From: Epiperipatus broadwayi
Lineage: Eukaryota; Onychophora; Udeonychophora; Euonychophora; Peripatidae
Length of the DNA stretch: 64,000 bases
Direction: 5' to 3'
Assembly (NCBI GenBank): GCA_028023455.1
Contig: JAQFVV010012511.1
Span: 3,164,165 to 3,228,164 of the forward strand
Numbering within the stretch: the first letter of the stretch is position 1; each line of letters opens with the position of its first letter. Of this stretch, positions 38,501 to 53,500 are shown in pieces. The notes below the pieces were generated by a model, which was not told the origin of the DNA, did no database searches, and saw only the letters and a program-made list of their open reading frames with translations. The translations under genes were made by a program, and so were the position numbers.

Positions 38501-41500
38501 CAATTGGTAAGAAATCGAGTTAACAATAAAATAAAAAAACAATATTCGACAACTTAAATTTTTGTCTAGGGGAATTTAAAGATAACTAACGGATGACCAT
38601 GTACATGGTGGAGTGACTGAATATAATTTATTTTTAATTGATAAGTCGGTACTAGTCACAAGCAACGATCAAATTGAGCATGCATAAAAACAAGTTTCCA
38701 TACACATTCAATTATATTTCCTGATTATTACCTCCCCCCATCTAATAATTTATTATATTAACAAAATATATAATCAGCTTGGTTCGGTTGAAAAATGATA
38801 AAAAAAATTATTAAACCACTAAAGATCACATGATCACCATCTCTTATACTAGCACATAATTGTTATTAAACAAGGCAAAACTCTCCATACAGTAGTGCCA
38901 CCTTATGCCTTGCCAGAGTAATCAATGGATGCCAGAAGGTTTGTGTATAAAATCCCTATCTAATGCCTACTCTTCCAATATTTCCAGACTAGTTTCTGGC
39001 TTGTGACCTTCGTCAATGGGTGGCACTGCTGTATGGAGAGTTTTGCCTTGTTTAATAAAATTATTAACAACAATAACTTTAATCAAAGAATGATAACAAT
39101 AATGATAATAAAAAATGTATTAATATATTTACAATTAAGAAAATTATATGGCAAACATGCGAGAGAGGGAAAAAATCTTTGTAAATTACAATATCTTTGA
39201 AAATAACTATAGAAAGTTCAGTTGATTTACTTTAATGTCTTTGTGAGTTCCACTGTATATGTTGTATCTGTAAATATGGGAACATAACCATTAATCAAAT
39301 GGTGCTTGTATTATATATAAAGATGCTGTTGGATGGCGCCGTTTTCACGCTAAAACTATAAAATATGAACATTCACGGGCAGTTGATTTTAATAATTTTT
39401 CTGTGCTTTTTTGTAATGCGAAAATAAAAACAAAACAAAATCGTATTTTTTAAATATTATTTTTTATTAACGTATACAATTTAAATGATAATAATAAATG
39501 TAAAATAAAATCAACAAATTACAATTTGGTTCGTGTTTTTTATATCGTATACTTTTTAAATTATGTTACGGCTTTTTTTTATCAATTTTGTATCGGATAT
39601 TTTTTTACTTGTTACGACTTTTTTTGTTGTTGTTTAACTAAAAAATAATAATCGTAATAAAAGTAAAAGTTGTTACGGTTAGATTTAGGATTAGTTTTAG
39701 TGTTAGTTTAGGGTTAGTTTTAGAGTTATTTTTAGGGTTAGTGTTCTGTTTGTTTGTAATGCTAAAATAAAAAAATTCAAAATCGTAAGCGTACTCGGAC
39801 AGAAGAAAGAAACTCAAACTTTTTTAAACAACAACAAACACATACAAATCTCTTCTTTACTTATTAAACATGTTTATAATATTTGCTTTTTATTAAATTT
39901 ACAAAAAAACCTGGATATTTAGACTTTTCTTACTGGATATTTTTTTCGTACCGCTCTTTTTTACTTCAAAAATATACAGACCGTAGAATACTAACAGTAC
40001 GTTACTTGACACGTTACCTAATTGCAACTCAATAAAAACATAGATATTTAACATTTACATAAATAAAAGTTCAATACAGTACGTTGTAAAAAGTCTTATA
40101 ATTATTGTTTTAAAAAATCTGAACATTTCAATAGTTTAAAATAAAAAAAAATCCAATGAAAACAACATTTCAATACAATTCAAATACAAACTCTCTCATC
40201 AAGCTGTAATTATTTTATAAACTGTGCGAATTCGGAAAATGTAATTGCTGCTTAGCGACATACATGCTGTACTGTGACGCGACATAGCAGCGTGCATTCT
40301 GTAGCACAACAAAAAAGTTGTATTATAGATAAACGCGGGTTCGAACGCGTCGGCCGCGGAAACAGCATTTTTGTGTTTTAGCACGAAAACCACGCCATAA
40401 AACGGCGTCTTTAGCTATAAAATGAGTACCAATCAAATTTTAATATCTGCTGGTAATTAATATTTTAGCTTCTTTGGCTCCTTCCAAGATAGTTTTCTTA
40501 TGAGAGTTTCCATTATAATTTTCTTCTGAGCATTTAAAATAAGCAGATTCACAGATTAATTTATAGAAGTACATTTTTATGGAATAATTGCTTTAGATGA
40601 CTAGTTTTCCTTTTATAGCAAGTAACTGTCAAATACTTCATCAGCATTCAATAGTGATAAATAAATCAGCAGTATCGAGGTTAATTTTTAAGGCATTTTT
40701 TTGTCTGCAGTTCTGTATTCAGTTACACTGCTGGAAAGATCAGAAAAAGCATCCTCGTGGAGCCTCTAATCCATAAAATGCATGATATAAACTTAAAAAC
40801 CCTTACAAAATTTTATTGACTTCTATCTAGTAGAAGACACATCGACGAAGGATGTTATAATTCTTCCCACGGTTTCTTGGAAAGCAGACTTCAGAAAGTT
40901 TCCATTGGTACCCATAGCAATGTTTTTATCCCCCCCCCTCCAGTCATTTGCAACTGGTTTCTATAACAATGTTTTTTTTACTTAAAATCATATTATTTTT
41001 GAAATAATAAAGTAATAACATATTTTATCTTTACACTTATTTTTTTTAACATTTTAAAACCACTTTAAAATGTATTCTTTATACATGACTTTTGATATTT
41101 TGTTATATATAATAATAAAAAATATTTGCATTAAGGCAGTAAACTCAGATGTGAGGGTTACTGTACATATATGTATAATATTTAAATATATGTATATTGT
41201 CTATACTAAGCATAATGTAATTATAAAGGACTTGAAATATGTATATTGGAGATCATTTATCTTTTTCACATGTCTGTGGTCATGTGTATCAGTTGTATAA
41301 GATGGGTTGGATAAATGTAGGGAGCTTGAAAGCCTGAATTTAAGTCCCTTATAATATATATATATATATATGTAATTGCACTATACATACATGTACAATT
41401 CAGCAATCAAAAAAGATATTGCAAGAATACTTTATATTAAGCTAAAAAAATTGTTGAGAATAAAAAAGTAAATTTATAAAAATTCTTATTTAAATTTTTT

Positions 41501-44500
41501 TTCTATTCTTGTATTTTTTGTAGATTTATCTAGTAAAATGGCAATTAACTTCTAAAGCCTCTTATTCTTTTAAATCATTAATGAAATAAATAAAAAAAAT
41601 CTCAGATTAAATTCTGCACTAACCCATATTTAGACTGTATGTGAAATTAAACATGCTTATGTTTGTTCTGGAATTTTTCATTTCTGCAAAAAAAAAAAAA
41701 AAAAGTAGATAATCTCATTTGATTGCAAAAGTCATATTAGTAATTTTTTTTTTTAATCAAGCCTAATGCTTTGAATAGCTCATCTAGAAATCCAGTTCAT
41801 AAATAATTATAAATTATATTAAGGCTGACTAATTTCACTATGATTTACAATTATTATTATCTTAGTCTCATTTCATCCATGACAATTTCCAAATTGCTTT
41901 TTCATTATATTCATTTTATTATTCCTTTATTTTATTTGTAAGATGTGCCTGAGGATAAAATATTGCAATTAGACAAGAAGATGAAGCCTTTCAAAAAATA
42001 AAATTTCCTACAGAAAGATAAAAAATAGTATCATAAAATATCACAGAAAATGATAAAAGTGGAGAAATTTGTGTTTCATGGATTGTTTTCTATAATCACT
42101 GCAAAAAATCAACTTCAATTTTTCATCAAAATGACCATATTCATTTGACAATGGTGAAGATGAGTCCTTTTGTATATAAATCTTGGGAATAATTTGAGTT
42201 CATGTGTTAATGAATGCTCCCCACCTTCCCATTGCTTCATATTTCAAAATGTTTATTTTCTCAATTTATATTTCATACTTTCTATGCAACAAATACCATC
42301 ATTTTTTTCTTTTGATATATTATTCTATTTTAATATGAATACCTCTTCTAAAATAACTTTAATTTTTAGCTTTAGTCTAAAACTAATCATTATCATCAAT
42401 CCATTGCAGGATGAAGGTCTCTCCAAGTTCAATCCATCTTCTCTGATCTCTAGCTTCTCTTCTTCACATCACCCCTGTACACTTACTTATTTCATCCAAC
42501 CATCTCACTTGTGGTCTCTTTCGGATCTTTTACAATATTTTGGAATCCAGTTTAATATTTCAATTGTCCATCAATTCTCATCTCTTCTAGCAATATGTCC
42601 AGCCCAATTCCATTTCAGTCTTTGAATTCTTTCAACGATGTCAGTAACAACTGTTTGTTCACTCACCCATGTATTTCATTTTCGATCTCTTCTTGTTACT
42701 CCTAACATGCATCTCTCCATACTTCTTTGAGTGGTCTGAAGTCTCTGTATTGCTCTTCTATTAAGTGTCCAAGTCTCAGATCCATAAATAAGAACTAATA
42801 AAACACATTCACTAAAAACTTTCTTTTTCAAATAGGTACATTCCCTTTTAATAGTAAGTTATTTCTACCAAAAATACTCTAACTAAGTTTAATTCTATGA
42901 TTAATTTCATCCATTACGTTTTCATCTGTAGTAATAATCTGACCAAGGTTGTAATTATTAACTTCTTCGGTTCTAACTCATGATAACCAATCTTTACTTT
43001 CATCTTTTAAGAAAGTCCATTACACATTATTTTAAACTTTTTAACCATTTATCTTTAGTCCTACTTTCACCTGATAACTCTCGTAAATTTCTTGAAACTC
43101 TGAAACATTATTTGCAAAAACAAATAAATCATCTGCAAAATCTAAATAACTTAAATAATCTCCATTTACTTTTACTTCTTTAGCTTCCCATTTTAATTCA
43201 CAAAATAGTTCTTGCAGCACTATTGTAAAAAGTTTTGGAGATATGGAGTCACCCTGTCTTACACCCATCTCAATGTTAACCCTTGTAGTATTATTACGTA
43301 ATCTAATTGTTGCATTTTTATAAATATTTTTCAGAATATGACAATATCCTGGGTTTATACTTTGATGATTCAATTTTTTAATCACTGAAGAAATGCTTAT
43401 AGAATCAAATGCCTTTTCATAATTTACAAATGTTAATTTCCAAACTTTTTCCTTTTATTTTTAGAAATACACATAGATTATCACAATAGATAATTCTAAT
43501 CAAAATGTATATTTCATTATAGGTAATTGTAATATATTATACGTATAGATTAGTAATTTAAGTTTTAGATATAAGTAATAGTTTCAGTTTAAACATTTCT
43601 TTTTCTTTTTTAAAACAGACTGATATACGGTTATAATGAACATTGATTTAAATATAACTTATATTTCAGCCATTCCATCATAAATCTCACAGCATACTAT
43701 ATGCATAAATTAATAATAGAAGTTTTAATATCTCATATTTTATAAATTATTAAAAACATCACAACAATAGCAGGAATAAATAATTAATAATAACAGTTCC
43801 ATATTAAAATGCTAAGTAGAAATTTAAACATTTCAATTCAGGAGTTAATGCTAGGTTATTTTAGAATAATGCATAAGTTTGTAAGCAAACAGAAAAATAT
43901 TTCTATAATACAATAAACAAATTCTTACATAATACACTATTGTGTTATCCCTTGTTTCTATACGGTTAAACTTTATTTTCATAGACATTTGTGAAAGTCA
44001 TTCTATGTATTATTCTTTTTTCAATTGTTACGATAAGTATTATCGAAGGGGCCTTTCCCCCCCCCTAGAGAGTTGACAGGTTATTTATTTTTTTATTTCA
44101 TATTAATGTTAATTTAAATAAAGATAAAATTTTAAATACATTTTTTAAATAAAAATATTAACCGTTTCCTTTTAGCAAAATAATTTTTTTTTTAAAAATT
44201 GTTATCAGTTTCTTAATAATTTCCACGCACACACAACTCTATTCTCCTTCTCTTATACAGCTAATTCCAATTGACCAGCTGGCTGTACTGAAATCAATCA
44301 TTCAATAAAATCGATTTCCAATCACCAACTTTAAATTCTAGTTTTAAACTTAATTAAAGAATGACAGAAAGAAAGAAAAATAAAATATTTTAAAAATAGC
44401 AATTTAATTTATATATTTGAATTTATAATAAAATAATTCTTTTTTAATATAATTATTTAATAAACTAAATATTAAGTAAACATTACAGAAAATTTATTTC

Positions 44501-47500
44501 TCATATTTATTTAGTATTTATTAAATATTAAATAGAAAATCAATTCTTTAATACTTTTAACTAAAATAATAATTTTTGTTAGGAAATTAAACATTGCAAA
44601 ATAACACATAAGCAAGCACAAAGACAGACACTCATATAATAAGAAATGCTTTCATTGGATATTGCTTTGTTTCTTACATAATACTATCTAATGATTTATT
44701 TAAACTATTTTAAGTTAACTAACTTTATAGATTTAATTGATAACTATTAAAATTTAGATTTACTTACAATAAAAACTACATTATTTTAATAAGCATTAGT
44801 ATAAAGGAGTTTGCTATTAACTGAAAGGAGACCCTTTGATTCCTCTTGGAGGTCTTAAAGGAACCGAGCAGGGCAAATTCCTGATGTTCTTGTCGTTGCA
44901 GCTGTTATTATTATGTGATTATTCATATAGTATACGAAAATGGATGGGCTGCTCACCAACACGCATTAGCCAGCGTGGTGAGTTTATTGGCTTTTTACCT
45001 CTGAGTTTAAGATCAAGAAATACCATGGTCTTTCTTCTCAGTGCCTGATAAGGCAGAATGAATGTTTGTGTAAATGATAAATATTTTTCCAATACATATA
45101 TACAATTATGACAGACAAAAATAAAGCATGGCTCTTATTCAAAGAAGGCTGTAAAGTCATCAACTAAGGCAGTGGTTGGTGGCCAAAGGTGGAGGGTGCT
45201 AAGATCCCCTGATTGCGGACCCAGGCTGCTATTTGATGACAACTTTTTATTTAGCTACTTACAACTGCAGATCACTTTCAAGTGAAGGAAGATTGCAAGA
45301 ATTAGAAGAAGAACTGTCTTATATTAAATGGGACATTATTGGACTTTGTGAAGTTAGAAGAAAAGGTGAAGAAACAATTGATTTAAAAAGTGGACATATA
45401 CTCTATTATAAAGGCACACATATTGGAAATACAAGTGGAATAGGATTCATTATAAATAAAAAGTGGAAGAACAATATTGTGGAGATTGATGGTGTATCGG
45501 ACAGAGTGGCAAGATTAGTTATACAACTTAATAGCAGATACCAAATGCAGATAATTCAGGTTTATGCCCCAACAAGTTCTCATAGTGATGAAGTAGTAGA
45601 AGATTTTTATATGGATGTACAAAAGGCTTTTGATCAGAGTAAACAACATTTTAAAATTGTAATGGGAGACTTTAATGCTAGAATAGGTAGTCAAATGAAA
45701 GATGAAATTACTGTAGGTAATTTTGGTTATGGTAATAGAAATGAGAGAGGAAATAGACTTGTGGAGTTTGCAGAAAAAGAAAAACTTTATATTATGAATT
45801 CATTTTTTGAGAACAATGTTAAAAGGAAATGGACATGGAAACATCCAAATGAAGGTACAGCAGAATTGGATTATATTTTGACTAACAGAAAATACATATT
45901 TCAAGATTGTAATGTTCTTAATAAATTTAACACAGGAAGTGATCATCGATTAGTAAAGGTGCAAGTTACGTGTTAATGTAAAACTAGAGAGACAAAAATT
46001 ATTAAGAAAAACAATATTTACAGTTGATATTCCTAATCTTCAGAAACATTCTAATGAATTTAAATTAGAACTTACAAATAGGTTTCAAGTGTTAGGAGAT
46101 TTTGAACATGATTCAGATTTGAATGAAATTAATATGAAAATAACTGATACACTTTTAAAAACTGCAACAAAGATAGCTGGTAGAAAAAAGCAGCAATTGA
46201 CTAATAAAAATTTCTACTGAGACTAGAGAATTTATGAAGAAAAGAAGGAATATGATGATATACAAATATGATGTATTAAAAAGAATTGAATATCTCGAAT
46301 TTCGTAAAATGATACAGAAAAGAATTGAAAATGATATAAAAGGGTATAACTGTGAAATAGCAAGGAAAGCTGTAGAAGAAAGTAAAAGTCTGAAACATGT
46401 TAAACAACATTTTGGTAGTGGTAGGAAATTTATATCTGCAATAAGAAAAAAAGATGGAATTATTACTAAAAAGAGAGATGACATCATGAAATTGGTAGAA
46501 GATTTTTATCAAGAATTATATAGTAATAAAAAACAAGTACCTCCTATATCTATTACATCTTCCGAATTGCCCAGAATTTTAAATGAAGAAGTGAGACATG
46601 CAATTAAGTGTATGAAGAAAGGAAAGGCTCCAGGAAATGATGGAATTATAATTGATATATTAAAAGAAGCAGGTGAAGAAATAGAAACAATTTTAGCAAA
46701 GTTATATACCAAATGTCTAAATGATAAAGATGTACCGGAAGATTGGAAGAATGCAGTAATAATATTAATATTTAAAAAAGGTGATAAAGAAGATATTAGA
46801 AATTACAGACCTATCAGCCTTTTATCAGTTTTATATAAAATTTTTACCAAGATAATTACAACTCGTCTACAGAGAACTTTGGATTTCCACCAACCAAGAG
46901 AACAAGCTGGATTTAAAAGTGGTTTTAGTACAATAGATCATATCCAGGTATTGAGAGAAGTCATAGAAAGGACAAACGAATATGAGTTGTCATTATGTTT
47001 TGGATTTGTAGATTATGAAAAGGCATTCGATTCTATACATATTTCTTCAGTGATTAAAGCATTGGATCATCAAGGTATAGATCCAGGATATTGTCATATT
47101 TTAAAGAATATTTATAAAAATGCAACAGCAACAATTAGATTACATAATGATACTAGAAAAATTAACATTGAGAAAGATGTAAGACAAGGTGACTCTATAT
47201 CTCCAAAACTTTTTATAGCAGTGCTGCAAGAAGTATTTTGTGGATTAAAATGAGAAACTAAAGGAGTGAAAGTAAATGGAGAGTATTTAAGTCATTTAGA
47301 TTTCGCAGATGATGTAGTTGTTTTTGCAAATAATGCTTCAGAGCTGCAGGAAATGTTGCAGGAGTTAGCAGATGAAAGTAGAAAAGTAGGACTAAAGATA
47401 AATGTTAAAAAGACTAAAGTAATGTTTAATCGATTTGCTCAAAATATGAAAATAAAGATTGATTATAAAGAATTAGAAGAAGTTAATAGTTACAAATACC

Positions 47501-50500
47501 TTGGTCAGATTATTAATACAGATGGAAACATAATGGAGGAAATTAATCATAGAATTAAACTTGGTTGGAGTGCTTTTGGTAGAAATAACTTGATACTAAA
47601 AGGAAATATGCCTATGTGTTTGAAAAGGATGGTTTTTAACAAATGTGTTTTACCAGTTCTGACTTATGGATCTGAGACTTGGACACTTAATCGAAGAGCA
47701 ATACAGAGACTTCAGACCACTCAAAGGAGTATGGAGAGATGTATGTTGGGAGTAACAAGAAGAGATCGAAAACGCAATGTATGGGTAAGACAACAAACAG
47801 GTGTTACTGACCTTATTGAAAAAATTAAAAGATTGAAATGGAGTTGGGCTAGACATACTGTTAGAAGAGATGATAATAGATGGACGATTGAAATTTTAAA
47901 CTGGATTCCAAGAGATTGTAAAAGACCCAGAAAGAGACCACATGTGAGATGGATGGATGAAATAAGAAAATGTGCAGAGTTGTTGTGGAGAAGAGAAGCT
48001 AAAGATCGGAGAAGATGGATTAAACCTGGAGAGACCTTCATCCTGCAATGGATTGATAATGGTTGATGATGATATTATTATTAAAATTTATACTTATAAC
48101 AGACTATTAATATGCATTTTAAATATTACTTAATGCATTAATAATAGTATATAAGGTAATTTTAAGTACAATTACATTAGTTTTAAAAGGTCACAAAAAA
48201 TATTACTGACTTGAAATTTAAAATTTTTACTATTTTGTACATCTAACTATTTTAATTAGGGCACAAGACACAATTAAAATGAATACTATAGATATATATT
48301 AATGATGGCATTAGTTACTAACTTTATAACTTATTCAAAAATTAATTAAAGACAAATTTTTTAAGCTAATACAAACGTAAGCATTTTTTAAAATAAATCA
48401 ACCAATAAATAATTACCTGAATGGTTTTACTAATATCACCTGGATCACAAGTTGTCAGGCTTCCAAATATTACAATAATCTCTTTACTTCCATGACCAGG
48501 CATATGTCTTGAAAAAATAATGTAAACTTATAAAAAATCAAACTTGTTAAATATTTATTAATTCTATAAAAATATATTATTAAAGATCTATTTCATGCAT
48601 TTTATATTCACTAACATTACATTTAATAAGCAAAACAAATAATATGTACAATAATAAAACACCATAAGTACATTTAAAAAGTGTTTTATTAAAATTAAAA
48701 ATTAGGGAAAGGGGAAATAACAGTGCATAACCGTTTTAGTCAAAGGGAAGAAGAAATCTACAGTTGTTATAGAACTGAAATCTCAAAAATCTAAAGAAAC
48801 TGATGTGATGTCAAATATATCTAGTAATGAAAGTAAGTTAGTCTGGGTTGGGAACACTGGTATTTTTAAATTTCAGATTATTAGTTTGAATAGCATAAAG
48901 TAATAAAAGATGGAGGTTAGATGTATATGTGCATTAGTCCCAATTTATAATCCTGATGTTCACTGAGGAAAACACAGACCAGACCCCAATTGGTCTAGAG
49001 ATGGTGATTTTATAGCACTATACTATCTGGTATCAGTTACTCAAGCTTGCAATAGACGGCTTTGAAATGGAGTAAAGATTACTGCTTTAAAAACTGTTCC
49101 TATTGTTTAAAGCATAAGAAACATTATCAAAGTGTTAATTAAACTAAAGAAATTGAAAAATATTTACATTTAATTACAAAGCATTTTAATTATCAAGACT
49201 TTTAAATAGTAAATTAAAAACATAACTATATAAATTTGTAAAAAAAATAAAATCTTAATTACAGCCTTCATTTCATCAGGCTTACTTTAAAAAAATATAT
49301 TTTTGAAAGCAAAAGCAATTTTAATTTAGACAAAATAAGCAATATTTCTATTACATAAAAAACTTACCCCTAAAAATCATCTATTTTCAATAAATTTAGT
49401 TTAAAACTAATGCTTTATCATCAAGACATCAAAAAAGTTTATAAAAATTATAAATCAACATTTACAAAAATATTTTACAATTTTACATTTAGAGCAAATA
49501 CTAAACCCATTCTACATTTTAAAAATGTTTGTCTTTGTATACATAGTATATGTAGATTATTTATTTTAAAGTAGCTCATTAATTGTTAACTTCTTATTAG
49601 GATATAAATATGTAGCCTCCTCCAAAGTAAGTTTCACAATATTTTGCAGGTACACATGCATTCACAAATAATCACATAAATTTCAAATAAAATAAATGAA
49701 AAAAATTAATTTTTCTTTTGATAAAAAATAAATTTCTCAATTTATAATAATTCATAACTTTATTTGAATTGTTATTGATAACAATAATTACAAAAAAAAA
49801 AAAAAATTATCATTTTATTTTTATTTAACTATTGTTGGTGTTGTAATATAGTAGTAAAAACAACAATAGTATCTCTTTCCTTGATTAAATGATTCTCAAA
49901 ATTTTAGCATGTTCTTTGAAAGATTATTACAGTAAAGGTCATTGATAAATTAGTTACAGCAATAACTTTAAAGGAGGATGAATCTCAAGTTAATACCTCA
50001 TTAGCATGACCAGGAAAACTGAATAAAAATAATGCTTTACCATAATTATCCAAACTTATCAAAAATAAAACAATTTCCAATAATTGTCAATCAAAGACTA
50101 GAGCTTCAGATGGTTGCTATTTAAAGAGAACCTTGCATAACTATATATGAAAAAGTATTCACTATAAGCTAAAGAATCAATTAAAAAAAATAGCTCAAAA
50201 TTATTTGAATTTTAAGTCTACAAATGTCAAACAAAGATTGCAATTCAGAATTTAAATAAAAAATTAGCATTTAGAGAAAGAAACTTCAACATATCAGATA
50301 GTGAGATGGCTAAAATGCCCTCATTCTATTCCTTAGGAATAGTAATAATAATAATAAAAAAAAACAATATGGTACACAAAAAGAGTTAGTTGCTGTATGA
50401 ATCTCTATGAACATATGTGATGAGTATGCTTACTACATTTTTTTTACTTATAGATTATTTGTTGTATTTATTTGTGGAGGAATGGCCACTCTTCAGTTAG

Positions 50501-53500
50501 AAAGAATCTCAATTGAAATTTCTGATGCTATCTGCATTCCTGATATTATTTTTTTTGCAATTAGAGCAGAAGACCCAGTGTATAGCATTATTGCATATTT
50601 TGAATCATCAAATTAAATGTACATATAGGTAATATCTTGTGATACAGCATGCAATTAACCAGTGATCTGGGGATGAGATGATTTGATATATGTTGAACAA
50701 AAATATAACAAGGACATCTTATATGAGCAGTTACATAAGAGACAGAAGGTTTGATCATCACCATTAATATCCATTCTAATAAAATATAATTGAAATTTAA
50801 ATGTCAATTAATCTTTGGTATACCGATGATTTTAAAGTAAATTAGTTATATGTCAGAAATTGATGTCTATTTGTTACATAAGTGCATATATGAGTCATCA
50901 GTAGAGTAAGTTCCCAGTATAATATATACAGAATATATGTGTATACAATATATTATTTTTTTTTCATAAATCATGTTTTTAGGACCAAACCTGTTTAATA
51001 AAAAATAAAATGAAAGGAAAATAAAGAAGTTTTGACAAGATAACACTTGCCTTTAACTCGATAAAATAACAACTATGTGATTACTATTATGACAGCAAGT
51101 GATATCTTGTTGAACATTCTGTTTGTAAAACCTCAAAATTTTACTTTTTTTTTTTTTTATTAAGCATGATTGTTCCTGAAAACATACAATTAATACGCAA
51201 AACATTTAATATTTAAATTTCTAGAGGAATGAATATTTTGAACATGTGGAAGTTTTATAATAAGATTATTGTACTTTTGATAAAAGACCTCACTGGACAA
51301 AATTAATATGGTTTTTCAGGTTTTACTTAAAACATTGAATGCCTTTTTTTTTTTAAAATTTTTCTCTATATGATTGTGCAAACTTAAAATTACATAGAGC
51401 ATGAAATTAAAGCATTTTTTTTGTCTATATATTGAACCGGATTGATTTCCGATTCAATGGTTTTATTACTAATGTTAAAATTTTTATTATTATTTAAAAC
51501 ACATACGCATTTATATTTAAAATAGATCATTTAATGTTTATAGAATTGATTTTAAAATAGTTTACTTTCACTGCTTGTTTTTAATCCATTTAACTAAAAA
51601 ATTAAGCAAGCATGTGATTACATTTCTGTTGCTTATTTTTATCATTTTTAAAGTTATTTCTAAAAGCGGAGATTTAGTTTTGTATTTTGGTTACAATAAT
51701 CCATGGTTGGAATTCTTAAATTGGATTGAGTGGGAAATTAATATTTGCCCTGCCTGAAGTATAGAATTGGACAATAAGGAAGGTTTTTCGCGGGAAATGT
51801 AGCGAGGTAACTATAGCCCGCCAAAAAAAGGTGGTTGCTATTATTTGAGACTAACAAAGTTTTTAGGAGCACTTGGTTCAGCTTCCGATTTCTAGGAGGC
51901 TTTAGGATTAATCTGTGGAACTTCATATTAATCACAGTTTGAACATTTAAGAGATTTTTCAAATTCACCTTCGTGATGTCAACAAACGCTGCTATACGTA
52001 TTGGAAGCAATAAGATGCATTGCTAATTTAAATAAGGACAAGCCTTGGGCTCTAGGCTGTTCTTTCATGATGCCATAAAACTCTAACCTAAGCCGGATCC
52101 CCAATTTGCCTCGACAGTCGCCTTTGTAATAAAGAGAAGTCACCTGAAAGATGAACTGTTAAAAGTGCGCATTCGTCAGAAAATTACTAGAACTCTGCCT
52201 TATCGTAAGATAAACTTTTTCTTATTCTAGCCAGGGTAAATAAATTGCGTTTAATTGAATCTCCGTTCAATCTAATGATAAGTGTGTTTTAAAGTTGTAT
52301 TAATTATTTTTAATTATTTATTATCTGTATGTACTTTTTCTAGTATTTAAAGTATGTCTTGAAATCCTAGTTTTAAGATTCCAAGTTTGTTTTCAATTTT
52401 CATTTATCAGGGGGTGCATTGAGAGATTGTATTTTATATGTTTAATATATGCCCAATGATTTCATTAACTATTGCAAAATGCTTTGGCAGTTTTCGTAAT
52501 TTTTATTTACTCATCGACCCTTAGTTGTTGTAAAATAATGAATTTTTAAACATGTTTGGTTTGCGCTTTTTGAAAACAACAAAATCTTTTTGCTGGCTAT
52601 TTATCAAATTATTTCTTGAGGGTTGTCTGAAAGTAGTAATTTCTTTCCGGATTACGTAAGATCGTGATCAAATATCCTTTTGCTGTCTTGTATGTGAGAT
52701 CAACCACGTTTGCTTAAAAAGTAGTATTACGCGCAGCAGTCCTGCGGCGTTATAACGTCAGTAGTTAGAATGCTACTGATCTCTCATCCGCGCTGGTTTC
52801 GTTGATTTCCTACAAGACCGTAACTGTTTTAATATCTCTGAATCAGGAAGCTAGAGTTGTTGTTTTTTTTTTCATAATTTTATAAATTGCCAGCAGGAAG
52901 CTATTATCCTACCCATTTCTTATATTTTTAGGTGAGAGAATTTTGCTGCCAAAATGTTTAATGTTTTCGTGTTTGCCGTACTCATGTGCACTCTCTGGTA
53001 AATATGCGTATGTTAATATAAGTCACTTTTGTATTCGTGGCTAGATGTCTTTACTCTATTGTGCAACTTTTAATAAAATAAATAAATTGTTTAAATTTAT
53101 TTGGCTGACGTTTGTCTTGGTGCTTTTATTCTCAACTGTCTACACAATATTTAAGATATCTTGTTTCTCCCTGAGTTTAGTCCAGCGCATTCAGGTTCGC
53201 ATATCCTGTCCACCCTTAAAATAAATGTCTAGATGTGATGTGATGTATTATGGCTTCTCCTTAAACGAAGTCAAGAATATCTCAGCAATTATGCCCAGAT
53301 AAACCTGTTAACCACTTTATTTTACATTCCCCACTCTAAATTTACCCATAATCTGCTCTATCCCATATCCACAACATAATCTTTGTCAACTCTATAACCT
53401 TTATATCTAAACCCCCCTTATCTTTTCCCAAACCCAGCATAAAAACCAATAATTCACTTTCTGTATAATCACTCTTTTCATATTTATTTTTCCACAACTT

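Larger units (their letters stand above)
44757..48078 (+). mobile_element. RTE-type LINE copy 2, near full length
   Basis: About 3.3 kb, the usual size for RTE/BovB-like elements: an untranslated 5' region to 45232, an endonuclease-RT reading frame to 48066, and a short 3' tail of TGATGATGATATTATTATT. The 12-bp TATTAAAATTTA occurs at 44745-44756 and 48079-48090 and is my candidate target-site duplication; both are AT-rich, so the 5' limit is tentative. Lies in intron d-e, antisense to GTF2H2. Confidence 0.85.
37792..48416 (-). other. GTF2H2: GTF2H2 intron d-e
   Basis: 10625 bp. From right to left: the near full-length RTE LINE (44757-48078, antisense to the gene), an RTE 3' fragment (42388-43430), a GC-richer stretch with possible inverted ends (39330-40420), a TIR element (38864-39057) and a foldback repeat (37831-38066). 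40430-42380 and 43440-44750 show only AT-rich DNA and short TA/homopolymer runs. Confidence 0.85.

Noticed and set aside
40199-40393. Possible tRNA-derived repeat with GGTTCGAA box
   Set aside because: GGTTCGAA lies in a perfect ACGCG/CGCGT hairpin and no matching A box or cloverleaf could be drawn at the right distance.
42170-42625. 151-codon plus-strand frame
   Set aside because: Its second half is antisense of the RTE 3' end and the first half is AT-rich noise.
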